Position numbers and translations under genes: made by a program. A stretch of DNA of 64,000 bases, from positions 1 to 64,000 of the forward strand of contig JABWCM010000003.1 in NCBI GenBank assembly GCA_013360285.1, written 5' to 3'. Under the pieces are notes generated by a model, which worked only from the letters and a program-made list of their open reading frames with translations, made no database searches and was not told the DNA's origin. Positions 18,222 through 28,374 of this stretch are shown here, piece by piece. The DNA comes from Myxococcales bacterium (lineage in GTDB: Bacteria > Myxococcota_A > UBA9042 > JABWCM01). Position 1 is the stretch's first letter; each line of letters starts with the position of its first letter.

Positions 18222-18824
18222 TCAGAATGAAGAGCCGGGTTGTTTTAAGAATTCGATTTCTTCCGGCGTTGATTCGCGTCCCAAAATGACATTCCGGTGC
18301 GGAAACCGCCCAAAACGGTCAATCACAACCTGGTGTTTTACGGCATAATCGTAAAATAGTTCGGTCATTTTCGCCAGTTGCGGTGGTGCAACCTTTCTTA
18401 AGTGATCAAAACACTGGACACTACGGTATTGGATCAATTTGTCTTCGGTGTGTTCCAGCGGTAAATAAAAAAACAGTTTTTCCGCAGAATTCAGATCCTC
18501 GTCCATCCGGTGATCCAACCCAGTTAAAACAAGCAGGCGGGCCAGTGGATCGTGGGAAAACGCTCGCGGGGTTCCGCGGTAAATATTCCGTGGAAACTGG
18601 TCCAACAACACGACGAGCGCGAGACGGCCCTGTGGCGATTCGTCCCAACTTTTTAGTGACCCGTCAGCCGCCCGTTCCACGAGATTTTCAAACCGTTCCT
18701 TCAAAAGTGTGTCGGTGGCATCGGATTTGCCGAACCATAAGTCGATGCGGTGTTGAGGAATTTCGGTTTGTGTGACCCCTTCAAACCAGAAATCCAGCAC
18801 CATCTGTGGGTTGTCGTTGTTCAT
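18222..18824 (-). CDS. DUF924 family protein
   Basis: VLDFWFEGVTQ...RIDLWFGKSDATD...GRLALVVLLDQFPRNIYRGTPRAFSHDPLA...EKLFFYLPLEHTED; start MNNDNPQ at 18824. Confidence 0.88.
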   Translation of the reverse strand: MNNDNPQMVLDFWFEGVTQTEIPQHRIDLWFGKSDATDTLLKERFENLVERAADGSLKSWDESPQGRLALVVLLDQFPRNIYRGTPRAFSHDPLARLLVLTGLDHRMDEDLNSAEKLFFYLPLEHTEDKLIQYRSVQCFDHLRKVAPPQLAKMTELFYDYAVKHQVVIDRFGRFPHRNVILGRESTPEEIEFLKQPGSSF

Positions 18825-18962
18825 CAATACTCCTTTGTGTCCCCGAACCCGTTTTGGCCAGCGTACAAAATATTGCTGCCGTACGCCAGTCATCTGTCTG
18901 CACGCTGGACACTTTGGGTGCAAAGGGGTAGGGTTTTTGGGGTTTGAGTACGAGGGAGTCTT

Positions 18963-21599
18963 ATGAGAAGCAAGATCGGTTACGGAATGTGGTTGGGCGC
19001 TGCGATGACGGTGTGGATTGTGATGGCTGTGGGTTGTGAGGAAAGGAAACCACGGCTGAGCGCCTTTTGTGACACGGACACACCCTGTCCGTCGTCGGAA
19101 CAATGTCTGAACGGAACCTGTTTTCCGACGTGCAACAAAAACGAAGACTGCGATGGGACCACAATTTGTTATCAAGGTGTTTGTGTTCAACCGTGTGATC
19201 CGTCGTTTGTGTGTCCGGCGGAGCCGGAAACAATCTGTGTGGACGGCGCCTGTTACCCTGCCGACCCGCCGGGAATCGTGGATGGCGGTGGGCCTCAAAC
19301 CGTAAATGAACAGGAAGAGGTGATCTTAAACGCCGATAACAGTATTGCCTACGAACCTGAAACTGTTGTGTTTGAATGGAACTTTATTGCATCCAATCCC
19401 AAAGGCATTGTCGTTCAGCCCGAAATCGTTGAAACAAAAGCGGATTCGGTTATTGCACCACAAGTTCGTTTTGTTGCACCGAACGTGGTTCAGGATACGA
19501 CGTTGATGTTTGAATTGGCGATGCGGGATTCGTCGGGTCGTGAAAAGAAAGATAGTGTCGAGATTACTATACTTAACACGATTAACGAGGTTCCAGAGGT
19601 CGCGATATCGGGTGAGCCAACCGGCAATCCGTTGCCGGGCGAAACCGTCGAACTGGCCGCGGACGCCGACGATCCCAATCCGGGGACGGTGTTGACGTTT
19701 GTATGGACGGCGACCTCTGAACCCGAGGGTACCGAATTGGAAATCGTCGACACGTCGGAAACACAGGACATGAGTTCCGTGTCGTTTATTGTTCCGGAAG
19801 TTGCTGTAGATACAACCTTTTTGGTTACCGTCACCGTTTCTGACGGAACCGATTCACAAACTGCGTCCATCAGCTTCGTCGTGAAGGCATCTGGGTGTAG
19901 TGCGGAGCAGTTGGCAGCGTGTGACGATGGCAATGTTTGTACCGACGACGGTTGTGATCTCGAAACAGGATGTTTTTACAACGCGGCGGACGGCGTTCCT
20001 TGTGATGATTTGGATGCGTGCACGGTTGCGGATAGTTGTGTTGACATGGTGTGTGTGAGCGGTGGTGCACTGGATTGTGATGACCTCAACATCTGCACCA
20101 TCGATAGCTGTGATGCCACAACCGGATGTGTCAATGACCCGTCCGATGGTCTCGGATGTGATGACTCGGACCCCTGCACGGTAGCCGACCAATGTCTTGG
20201 AGGTTTGTGTTCGGGTTTGCCGTTGTGTGAAGACGGTAATCCTTGCACCGACGATATTTGTGTCGGCCCTGATCAGTGTGATTTCCCGCCGCGTATTGTG
20301 GGGTATCCGTGCGGAGAGGCAGCAATGTGCAACGTCGTGGGTCAATGTATGACGTTTATGCAAGAACAGGTAAGTTCAGGCGAATTTGGCAATTACAGCA
20401 CGGCAATGTTGTTGGACAGCAATTTTTCTGGTGGGTGGGTGACAGCCGCGGGGTATTTGCAACCTCCGGGTGATGTCCCGGGGGTGCCGACATTGTATGA
20501 ATATGGAATTATTGCGGGTTTCTACGTCGGTGATGGAGCGTGGATCGAACACATGCGTATCCATCCGCTATTGGCCATAGAGGACTACATTGCGGTTGGT
20601 CGCTATGGGGCGGTTACTGTAGCGGGTGAAGGCTGGTATGACTCCGATTCGATCGGCTGGGTTTCGTCGGATCACGACTTGTTGAGCATATCGTCCGGCT
20701 TTTTGGGGGACAGTGACTCGGAAACGACGGGAAGCTCCTTGTATCTTGCCGGAACCGGCTATGGATCCGAGGGCGTAATTGGAAAGATGGTGCTGTGCGC
20801 ATCCAACTACGACGTATGTGATTATGCCTACATAGATGGACCGGCCGCACCGATTCAAGAAACACTTCTCGGTAACCACGTAGAATTTGGCAAAGACGGG
20901 GTCACGTTCACCGTGCCGTACGCATTCGGGTTTGCCGGAGTATCGGAACAGGGGGATGCGCCGCGAATATATGGGCATGCAAAAGTCGACCAAGACATCA
21001 TGGCGTATCAAACCGGTGTCGAATTTCCAAAATGGAGTTCCGAGCCACCTTTGGGATGCGACGCGGCAAAGGCTGGTTCCCCATGTGCCGGCGTAACGGA
21101 GTGGTTTGATGTTCATAAGACAAACGAAGTGGATGTATGGGTAAGTGCAGACCACGGAAAACTGTTGCACTTTGATGGTGAATGGAAAGAGGTCCCGTTG
21201 GGAGGATTGCCGGATTGGCTTGATCCCAAAATGTTGACACTTCGATCGGTATTTGCAACAAAGGATGCGGTGTGGGTTATTGCTGATGGCCCCGGCTGTG
21301 GAACGGTCGAGTGTCCGGCCGATCCGACTTATCGGTCCGTGTTTTTGTTGCACCTCGACATGCAATCGTCAACGTGGGTTCCTGCGGTCAAGATCATGAC
21401 TCGGCAGTGTTTTGATGACGGTGTGTTGTCGTGTGACCAGCAGCTTGAACTATTTGGTGTTGAAGACATCGTGATGAACGAGTGGATGGATATGGTTTTG
21501 GCGGGCGCAGACCTCGAGAAAAACGAGGAAACGGGCACTGCGCGGGGTACGATGTCTTTTTGGCATATATATCTGGGTGATCCGCCCGCCGCTCAATAA
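18963..21599 (+). CDS. Cys-rich lipoprotein with Ig/PKD-like and CTDC-type (CDDxNxCTxDxC) repeats
   Basis: MRSKIGYGMWLGAAMTVWIVMAVGCEE lipobox; CDDGNVCTDDGCDLETGCFYN...CDDLNICTIDSCDATTGCVNDPSDG...CEDGNPCTDDICV. Confidence 0.82.
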   Translation: MRSKIGYGMWLGAAMTVWIVMAVGCEERKPRLSAFCDTDTPCPSSEQCLNGTCFPTCNKNEDCDGTTICYQGVCVQPCDPSFVCPAEPETICVDGACYPADPPGIVDGGGPQTVNEQEEVILNADNSIAYEPETVVFEWNFIASNPKGIVVQPEIVETKADSVIAPQVRFVAPNVVQDTTLMFELAMRDSSGREKKDSVEITILNTINEVPEVAISGEPTGNPLPGETVELAADADDPNPGTVLTFVWTATSEPEGTELEIVDTSETQDMSSVSFIVPEVAVDTTFLVTVTVSDGTDSQTASISFVVKASGCSAEQLAACDDGNVCTDDGCDLETGCFYNAADGVPCDDLDACTVADSCVDMVCVSGGALDCDDLNICTIDSCDATTGCVNDPSDGLGCDDSDPCTVADQCLGGLCSGLPLCEDGNPCTDDICVGPDQCDFPPRIVGYPCGEAAMCNVVGQCMTFMQEQVSSGEFGNYSTAMLLDSNFSGGWVTAAGYLQPPGDVPGVPTLYEYGIIAGFYVGDGAWIEHMRIHPLLAIEDYIAVGRYGAVTVAGEGWYDSDSIGWVSSDHDLLSISSGFLGDSDSETTGSSLYLAGTGYGSEGVIGKMVLCASNYDVCDYAYIDGPAAPIQETLLGNHVEFGKDGVTFTVPYAFGFAGVSEQGDAPRIYGHAKVDQDIMAYQTGVEFPKWSSEPPLGCDAAKAGSPCAGVTEWFDVHKTNEVDVWVSADHGKLLHFDGEWKEVPLGGLPDWLDPKMLTLRSVFATKDAVWVIADGPGCGTVECPADPTYRSVFLLHLDMQSSTWVPAVKIMTRQCFDDGVLSCDQQLELFGVEDIVMNEWMDMVLAGADLEKNEETGTARGTMSFWHIYLGDPPAAQ

Positions 21600-21617
21600 C
21601 ACATTTAGGAGACGAAT

Positions 21618-22085
21618 ATGAGCATGATCAAAGAATTTCGCGAATTTGCGATGAGGGGAAATGTGGTCGATATGGCCGTCGGTGTGATTATCGGCGGCGC
21701 CTTCGGTAAGATAGTGACCTCGGTAGTAAACGATTTGATTATGCCTCCTATTGGAAAGGCGATGGGGGGAGTGAATTTTCAGGACCTGTTTATTAATCTT
21801 GACCCAGGAAAAACGCTTCCGACCGGGGAAGCTGTGACGTCGTTGGCCCAGGCGAAAGAAGCAGGAGTTGCCGTCATTGCTTATGGGCAGTTCATCAACG
21901 TGGTTTTGGACTTTTTGATCATCGCGTTTTGTATTTTTATGCTGATCCGCGTCATGAACAAGCTGGCAAAAAAAGACGAACCTGCACCGGTGCCGGCGGC
22001 TCCAACCACCAAAGACTGCCCCAGATGTTTGTCCTCCATTCCGATCAAAGCAACCCGATGTGCACATTGCACCTCGGATGTTTGA
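21618..22085 (+). CDS. mscL: Large-conductance mechanosensitive channel with C-terminal zinc ribbon
   Basis: [44 protein letters not shown] ... [29 protein letters not shown] upstream. Confidence 0.96.
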   Translation: MSMIKEFREFAMRGNVVDMAVGVIIGGAFGKIVTSVVNDLIMPPIGKAMGGVNFQDLFINLDPGKTLPTGEAVTSLAQAKEAGVAVIAYGQFINVVLDFLIIAFCIFMLIRVMNKLAKKDEPAPVPAAPTTKDCPRCLSSIPIKATRCAHCTSDV

Positions 22086-22107
22086 TGTCCCTAAGTCGCT
22101 TGGTCGT

Positions 22108-22950
22108 TCATTCGCTGGACGTGTCTTCCGTGTGCAGAACTTGTGCGTTTTTCCCGCCATAACGTTTCAGTGCCTGCTCGTCGGGAAAATACTGCCACAG
22201 TGGGCCATTGACGGTGGACTTTAGTTCCTGTCCGGCGTAACGGTGCCATGGGTCCCTAAATAACAAATATCTTAGTGGGTCCATGACCGTCCGCAAAAAC
22301 GCCAAACTGTCGATGGTTCCCATTTCGGGATGGATCGGTGAAGTGATCAATTTGCGAAGTTCTTTGAGTGTTGATTCATCAAGTCCACTTTCGATTGGTT
22401 GGCGTATCAGGGGAAGTTCTTCAGCAGGCTCCATCATACAGCGACCAATGTTTCGCAAAAAAAACTGTGGATTTCGATGTTCCATACGGTCTTTTGCTTT
22501 TTGCATCGGCTCGGTCAGCTCTTTGTCTCCGCGCGCCCGTATTGTGTACACCATCGACTTGTGAGCTGTTTTCTTTTCGATCCGTGTAGTCAGTGTGGGT
22601 TTGGTTTCCGTCCTTGCTGTTCTCAACAGCCACGGTTCAAAGGACGCATCAACAATTTCGACCGGGTTATGTGTAGCCGCCAGACGAGCAGCAATATTGA
22701 GGGTTTTGTGATAGGATTTGTTTTGTTCGTCAGTAAGATAGCCCGATGTCCAACAGAGCAGCGACCGCCAGAATTTTTGTTTTGTGGACCGTTGAGATGC
22801 AGTATGGCGCACGTTTCGGAGTGGAAAGATCACCTCGGGGCAGCCAAACAGCGACGCGGTATTTGGAAACGTGATTGCTGCGAATGAGTCGGGTGTATCC
22901 TGATCGGGTGTGTTTGCCTGCAAACAATCGATGGTCATCTGCGTTTCCAA
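22108..22950 (-). CDS. Hypothetical protein
   Basis: Uninterrupted 280-aa ORF (TTG start at 22950, ATG alternative at 22938); no family recognised. Confidence 0.55.
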   Translation of the reverse strand: METQMTIDCLQANTPDQDTPDSFAAITFPNTASLFGCPEVIFPLRNVRHTASQRSTKQKFWRSLLCWTSGYLTDEQNKSYHKTLNIAARLAATHNPVEIVDASFEPWLLRTARTETKPTLTTRIEKKTAHKSMVYTIRARGDKELTEPMQKAKDRMEHRNPQFFLRNIGRCMMEPAEELPLIRQPIESGLDESTLKELRKLITSPIHPEMGTIDSLAFLRTVMDPLRYLLFRDPWHRYAGQELKSTVNGPLWQYFPDEQALKRYGGKNAQVLHTEDTSSE

Positions 22951-23220
22951 ATGGCAATAACGATCATGACAGTGGGCGCCAATCCTGTTTTGTATCGGTC
23001 GATGGCCCGCGAAACAATGGTTGGTTGAATTGATAGGCTAAACTGAAACTTGCCCTTCCAACTATCCTTCGGCAGCAAGGCCGATACGGTCGCACATTGG
23101 GGTCGTGTTTCCTCGTGTGTGCCCAACAGGGTGCAGGCCTACCTCGGCGCGGCAAAAGTCGGCGCGCCCAGAATTGATGGGCTTGCTGACGGTCTCGCGA
23201 GTCCTGGTGCGAAATACGGG

Positions 23221-23430
23221 CTAACTGTTGCCGATTTTGATTTGTTCAGTTGTTTCCGTTGGTGTCTGGTAATATTCCCGCGTGTACTCCCGATCCACGA
23301 CTTCACCCAGCGCTTCTTCGAGAAATTCCGTAAGGTCGAGGCACTCGGCCCCCTTGGCGCCGACCACTTCCAAAGAAACAGTACCATCCGGAGCGATCAC
23401 GATATCGATTTCACGTTTGCTTACGCCCAT
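23221..23430 (-). CDS. DUF2997-like small protein
   Basis: MGVSKREIDIVIAPDGTVSLEVVGAKGAECLDLTEFLEEALGEVVDREYTREYYQ; overlaps the stop of the DUF1257 gene. Confidence 0.8.
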   Translation of the reverse strand: MGVSKREIDIVIAPDGTVSLEVVGAKGAECLDLTEFLEEALGEVVDREYTREYYQTPTETTEQIKIGNS

Positions 23431-23822
23431 GTTCTCACCCGTATCCGTATCTGGTTTTCTTCGTTTTGTTCTTCTTCCTGCAGTGTATAACCACGTTTTT
23501 TTATCTCCGCCATCACTTTGTGATACGCGTAACGTTGTTTTACCTGCTGCATGAATTCTTTTTGAGTGACCCCTCGGGTTGTCTCCACGCCCCACCAGTC
23601 TGCGACAAACTCAACCCCTTTTGCGCCCACCTTTACGCCAATATCGTAGGTTTTGGATGCATGGATTGCGATTTTTGCCTCGGTTGTTTGCCCGAGATAA
23701 CCCTTCACTGTCACAAACTGATGCTCTTCTGCGGTGGTGTGGGCGTAACCCAAATCTTTTAGCGCCAACTGCAGGGCCACCAGGTCGTGAATCTTGGTTT
23801 CGACCGTTGTAAAGTGAGACAT
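23421..23822 (-). CDS. DUF1257 (Ycf35-like) protein
   Basis: MSHFTTVETKIHDLVALQLALKDLGY...VKVGAKGVEFVADWWGVETTRGVTQKEFMQQVKQRYAYHKVMAEIKKRGYTLQEEEQ. Confidence 0.87.
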   Translation of the reverse strand: MSHFTTVETKIHDLVALQLALKDLGYAHTTAEEHQFVTVKGYLGQTTEAKIAIHASKTYDIGVKVGAKGVEFVADWWGVETTRGVTQKEFMQQVKQRYAYHKVMAEIKKRGYTLQEEEQNEENQIRIRVRTWA

Positions 23823-23875
23823 GGCTTTTCTTCTCAGGTGGTTGTAAAAGGGTGTTAAATAAACATACTTGGATG

Positions 23876-25432
23876 TTAAATTTCCAACTGGCTGAAAGTG
23901 GATTCGTCGCGTAATGCTCCGTCGTCAAACGACGCACGCCGTGCGCGGGTCCGTGCCCACTCCCGCATCCCATCAATGCCTTCTTTCATTGTCAAAGACA
24001 ACGGAATAATTTCCTGGGCGCTGGTGATGACCCGGTCGGTATCAATGTCGGAGCCGGCCTCGAACGCGTCGTACAACGCGCTGATAATCGCTTGTTCGAT
24101 TTCCGAACCACTGAATCCCTGTGTGGCTGCAACAATTTTTTCGAGATCGTACGTGTCGGGGTTCCGTTTTTTCTTTTCCAAGTGGATTCTGATGATCTGT
24201 TTACGTTCCAACGCATTCGGCAGGTCCACAAAGAAGATTTCGTCGAAACGGCCCTTTCGTAATAGTTCCGGTGGCAGCATGGACACGTCGTTTGCCGTCG
24301 CGATTACAAATACCGGGGTGTTTTTTTCCTGTAACCATGTGATAAAGCTGGCAAAAACACGTGCTGTTGTGCCGGCGTCTGATTGACCGCTTGATTTTGT
24401 TCCGCTAAATCCCTTTTCCAACTCATCCAGCCACAGAATCGATGGCGCCACGGCTTCAGCGGTCCGAATACATCGTCGGATATTCTCTTCCGACGAACCG
24501 ACCAGACTGGAGAAGACCTTTCCCACGTCCAATCTCAACAACGGCATCTGCCACAATGACGCCATTGCCTTGGCCGTTAACGACTTTCCACAACCGGGCA
24601 CCCCGATCATCAAAATCCCCTTGGGCACAGGAAGGCCAAACTCGCGGGCTTTTTGGCTGAATGCCAACTGCCGTTTGTTCAACCATGCTTTGAGAATCTC
24701 CAAACCGCCGACATCATTAAAATCATCTCTTGTTTCGTAGAATTCCAGAATGCCGCTTTTTCGGATGATGTGCTTTTTTTCCCCCAGGATGGTTTCAATG
24801 TCCAGGTCCTTTTTGCTGACAAGGGATTTGGCGAACACGTTTCGTGCTTCGTCAGCAGTTAGGCCAAGGGCGGCTTCGATAACTCTTTCGCGCAGATCGG
24901 GATCACGCATGATAGCCATTTGATCCCGGCGAGAACCAACGCGGGACATAACATCGGTTACGATTTCGTCGATGTCGTCACGGACCGGAAGTTCAAAATC
25001 GATGATCGCCATCTCTTTTTCCAGTTCCGGCACCGGCTTCAAAACGGGTGTCAATAAAATCACATGTCGTTTGTATTCTTTGTACAAACTACGGGACAGA
25101 TCGCGTAATTTGCGCACGATTGTCGGATCCTGCAAAAACGGATGCATGTCGCGTAAAATGAAGATCGCGTCGGCTTCGTACTTATGAATGAACTCAAGCG
25201 CTCGCAGCGGGTCTTTGATGTCGTTGAACCCTTCGCCGTTGTCGTGCAGAAATCCTTCTGTTATCGACCACTTGAGAACTTGTCGTCGTGTACGCGATCC
25301 TTCCTGAACCCCGGCGATGGAGCGAATGGCATTTTCGACCCGCAATTCTTCGGGGGAGATCACATACAGCAGCGGGTATCCTGCACGAATCAGGTATTCG
25401 ATTTCCGTTCGGCTCGAAATTTTTTCGAACAT
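23876..25432 (-). CDS. AAA+ ATPase, Ycf46-like
   Basis: YLIRAGYPLLYVISPEE; GVPGCGKSLTAKAMA (Walker A); SILWLDELEKGFSG (Walker B); FFVDLPNALERKQIIRIHLEKK. Confidence 0.9.
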   Translation of the reverse strand: MFEKISSRTEIEYLIRAGYPLLYVISPEELRVENAIRSIAGVQEGSRTRRQVLKWSITEGFLHDNGEGFNDIKDPLRALEFIHKYEADAIFILRDMHPFLQDPTIVRKLRDLSRSLYKEYKRHVILLTPVLKPVPELEKEMAIIDFELPVRDDIDEIVTDVMSRVGSRRDQMAIMRDPDLRERVIEAALGLTADEARNVFAKSLVSKKDLDIETILGEKKHIIRKSGILEFYETRDDFNDVGGLEILKAWLNKRQLAFSQKAREFGLPVPKGILMIGVPGCGKSLTAKAMASLWQMPLLRLDVGKVFSSLVGSSEENIRRCIRTAEAVAPSILWLDELEKGFSGTKSSGQSDAGTTARVFASFITWLQEKNTPVFVIATANDVSMLPPELLRKGRFDEIFFVDLPNALERKQIIRIHLEKKKRNPDTYDLEKIVAATQGFSGSEIEQAIISALYDAFEAGSDIDTDRVITSAQEIIPLSLTMKEGIDGMREWARTRARRASFDDGALRDESTFSQLEI

Positions 25433-25437
25433 GCGGG

Positions 25438-27414
25438 TTAGTCCTCCAGAGCGGTAATGAGTTCGGTCACCTGTTGCTCAAGCATCGTTGTTTCCGCTTC
25501 GAGAACAGAAAAAACGGCGCCGAAAGATTCTACGGCGGCTTCGATTTTTGCGTCTTGCAAAGCCTGTTTCACCTCTGGATCGACGACTCGATCACGTAAC
25601 TTAAGCAGCGGTTGAACGGAGTTCTGTATATCGCGTACAAACATATTCAATGTGCTTAAATTAGCGTGCAAAGAATCCGTCCCCAGTCGCAAATCGTCGC
25701 ATTGACTGCGTAGTTCTGCTCTTAATTTAGTAACTTCCGCAGCATCAACCACCGGTTGTGCCGTGGCGGCTGCAAGCTGGGATCGTGCGTCGGATAACTT
25801 TTCCTGTAATTGCTCCAACTGTCGCCGCGTAGACGACAATTCATTGTTGAGCCGATGGAATGATTCGGGGGGGAACTCCTGCATCGAAGTCCGAACCTCT
25901 TCCAATTCGGCGACAATTCGATCCTTGTCGCGGGTCTCAGCGGCCAGTTCCCGCTTTGCTTCCTTGAGTTTTTGCTCGGCCGCCTTGAGAGCCTCGTTCT
26001 TTTGCAGCAGATACTCGTCATTTTCGTCAAGTTTTCGCCTGATTTCTTCGGCTCCCTTGACGGCTTCGTCACGTTCTCTACGCGTTGTCGCGATTTCGTC
26101 GGATAGGCGGTCTACTTCACGGCTTTTGCGAATAAAGTCTTCCACCACTTTGCGACGCTCTTCTTCAAGGTCCGCAAGGCCCACGCCCATTCGAATCTGT
26201 TTTATCTCTCGGTCTTTTTCTTCCAGATCGCGTCGCAGTTGAGCGACAATATTATCTTTTTCTTCATTCACTTCCCGCAGGTGATTACACATTCGTTCCA
26301 GTTTTGTCAGTTCGCCACCGTCGCGGTTAAAGTCGCTCTGCAATTGGCGGATTTCTTCCCTCGCTTCGTTGAGTTCATACTCCGTTTCTGTGATTTGGTC
26401 GTTGAGCTGGTCGATTTGTCGATCTTTCTCGGAAATGCGGCGTTTCAAATCGCGCATCAACGCGTCGCTGTCCGTAGACAATCCGCGTACCGACTTTAGC
26501 TCGTCCTCGAGCAAATCCATCTTACGCTGAAGGTCCTCGATATGGTCCTCACGTTGTACCAACTGCTCCCGCAGTTCTTCGACCCGTGTTTTTGATCGGT
26601 CGAGCTCCTCTCGTGTCTGCCGAAAGGTTTTGGTTACCGATTCCAATTGCACGCTGTATCCGGTTCCTCGTTCCTCCGACTCCTTCAGTTTGGTTTTCAA
26701 CTCTTCAAGCTGGGCTTTTGTTTCGTCAAGTTGTGCTTTGAACCCATCCCGTTCGGCTGTGACGGTCTTTAGCTGTTTCGCTTGGTCATTTTCTTTCGGT
26801 TTCTGGCCCGATGTCGCCCTTCGTTGCAATTCATCGCGTTCGGATTCGGTCTTTCGCAGGAGATCGGCCAGTTCCTGCATCTGCTGTTCCATTCCGGCAT
26901 TTGCGTTCTGCTGCGATTTGCCGCTGCGTGCATTGTCCTGTGGTTTGTTGGAGACGTCTTTTTGAGCCGGTCTTGTCGAATCCTTCCATCCGGCTTTGTC
27001 AGAAGATGCTTCGCTGGTGTTTTCTGTCGGTTTTGCGGCCGGTCGTTCCGACGTTGATGGCGCGTTGTCGGCTTCTGAGCGCACCACTTTCAGTTTTGGC
27101 GCATCCGCTTTTTCGTCGAGAAATCGCAGCAACATTTCGCCGCATTTGATTTCGTCGCCGTTGCTGACCGGAGTCGGGCTGGATATTCGTTGGTTGTTGA
27201 CCCAGGTCCCGTTGGCGCTGTTGTTGTCTTCCACCATGAACCGATTGTTGCGCCAACTGATCACGCAGTGTTTGCGTGACACAGACAGGTCTCCAAATCG
27301 GATCGTCGCCTGTTCGACACGCCCGACCAGCACTTGGTCGCCGTTTTTCGTAACGGACACTTCCTTGTCTTGGCCATCTTCGCTTCTGTAAACGATTCGC
27401 GCCACTCTGCTCAC
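25438..27414 (-). CDS. FHA domain plus long coiled-coil protein
   Basis: VGRVEQATIRFGDLSVSRKHCVISWRNNRFMVEDNNSANGTWVNNQRI (FHA: SRKH, NGTWVN), followed by about 450 aa of Glu/Lys/Arg-rich heptads. Only 5 bp from the AAA start. Confidence 0.9.
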   Translation of the reverse strand: MSRVARIVYRSEDGQDKEVSVTKNGDQVLVGRVEQATIRFGDLSVSRKHCVISWRNNRFMVEDNNSANGTWVNNQRISSPTPVSNGDEIKCGEMLLRFLDEKADAPKLKVVRSEADNAPSTSERPAAKPTENTSEASSDKAGWKDSTRPAQKDVSNKPQDNARSGKSQQNANAGMEQQMQELADLLRKTESERDELQRRATSGQKPKENDQAKQLKTVTAERDGFKAQLDETKAQLEELKTKLKESEERGTGYSVQLESVTKTFRQTREELDRSKTRVEELREQLVQREDHIEDLQRKMDLLEDELKSVRGLSTDSDALMRDLKRRISEKDRQIDQLNDQITETEYELNEAREEIRQLQSDFNRDGGELTKLERMCNHLREVNEEKDNIVAQLRRDLEEKDREIKQIRMGVGLADLEEERRKVVEDFIRKSREVDRLSDEIATTRRERDEAVKGAEEIRRKLDENDEYLLQKNEALKAAEQKLKEAKRELAAETRDKDRIVAELEEVRTSMQEFPPESFHRLNNELSSTRRQLEQLQEKLSDARSQLAAATAQPVVDAAEVTKLRAELRSQCDDLRLGTDSLHANLSTLNMFVRDIQNSVQPLLKLRDRVVDPEVKQALQDAKIEAAVESFGAVFSVLEAETTMLEQQVTELITALED

Positions 27415-27567
27415 CCACGTTGCGGCTTAGATCCTACGGTTCCGTTTGCTTCAAAAGCAACACGTTAAGGACGTCGATGGTAACAGAACCCTAATTTGCA
27501 AGTCCAGCGGCGTATGAACACCTGTCATGCTGATCTGACGTTGCCTGGACCAACAATGGTCTCCGCA

Positions 27568-28248
27568 TCACGGTTGTTGTGGTTGATCGGAATTTACCGC
27601 CCGGCATTCAGCCCGATCATTTAATTCCGACAGCGGAAAAATCTTATACTCCCGCAGTTGGGTTTCTTCGGTTGCGTCGTGTTGATCGATGGTGAGGATG
27701 ATTCGCGAGTGAGCCAGGTCCAGCGCGACACCCGCCAATTGATTTTTTCCACCGATGCCCCCGGCCTCAACCCACGGTCCACCAGATTGTCCCGCGATGG
27801 TCTTGACATATCGAGTATCCGTAGTTAACCCCAGCTCACATTGATACCCAGGGATACTAAATTGATTGTCACTCTTAAATTCTGCCACCGTTAGTCCGTG
27901 AAAACCGCGCTTTGTTAACTCCCTCAAGATCTTAGTTAACGCCGCATCTTTCCCCCTACCTTCCGTATGTGCGGACAGCGGCCAGGCTTTGTACAGTCGC
28001 CGGTCTTTTGTTCCCTTGATTTCGATCGAGTACTGCCCACGAATTTTGTTAAAACATGCCATTTTAACACCGTCGGCGGTTATTCCGAAACATCCTCGGA
28101 GCGAACCATCAGAAAGGTTCAATAAATCAATCTGATCGGTTCCAAATGTCGTACTTGGGAAAAATATGGCAAGTATGAGCAGAACAGCAATCCATGGCCG
28201 CCACCTACATAAAATCCATGTTTGGGGCGGTGTGGCAATCGGTTTCAT
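27568..28248 (-). CDS. Secreted hypothetical protein
   Basis: Signal peptide WRPWIAVLLILAIFFPSTTFGTDQ; no family recognised. Confidence 0.6.
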   Translation of the reverse strand: MKPIATPPQTWILCRWRPWIAVLLILAIFFPSTTFGTDQIDLLNLSDGSLRGCFGITADGVKMACFNKIRGQYSIEIKGTKDRRLYKAWPLSAHTEGRGKDAALTKILRELTKRGFHGLTVAEFKSDNQFSIPGYQCELGLTTDTRYVKTIAGQSGGPWVEAGGIGGKNQLAGVALDLAHSRIILTIDQHDATEETQLREYKIFPLSELNDRAECRAVNSDQPQQP

Positions 28249-28374
28249 TTTGACCTCGTAGCAAATACTTTAAGATATTGACTTAGATGGTGTTTGGGCA
28301 AAAATTGCAGTTTATTTGTTCCGACAATCGCGCACTAATTGGGGGAACTGTGTTTGTAACCAAAGGTTCATACC

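Noticed and set aside
23050-23490. 146-aa plus ORF
   Set aside because: Antisense to the DUF2997/DUF1257 genes; no motif.
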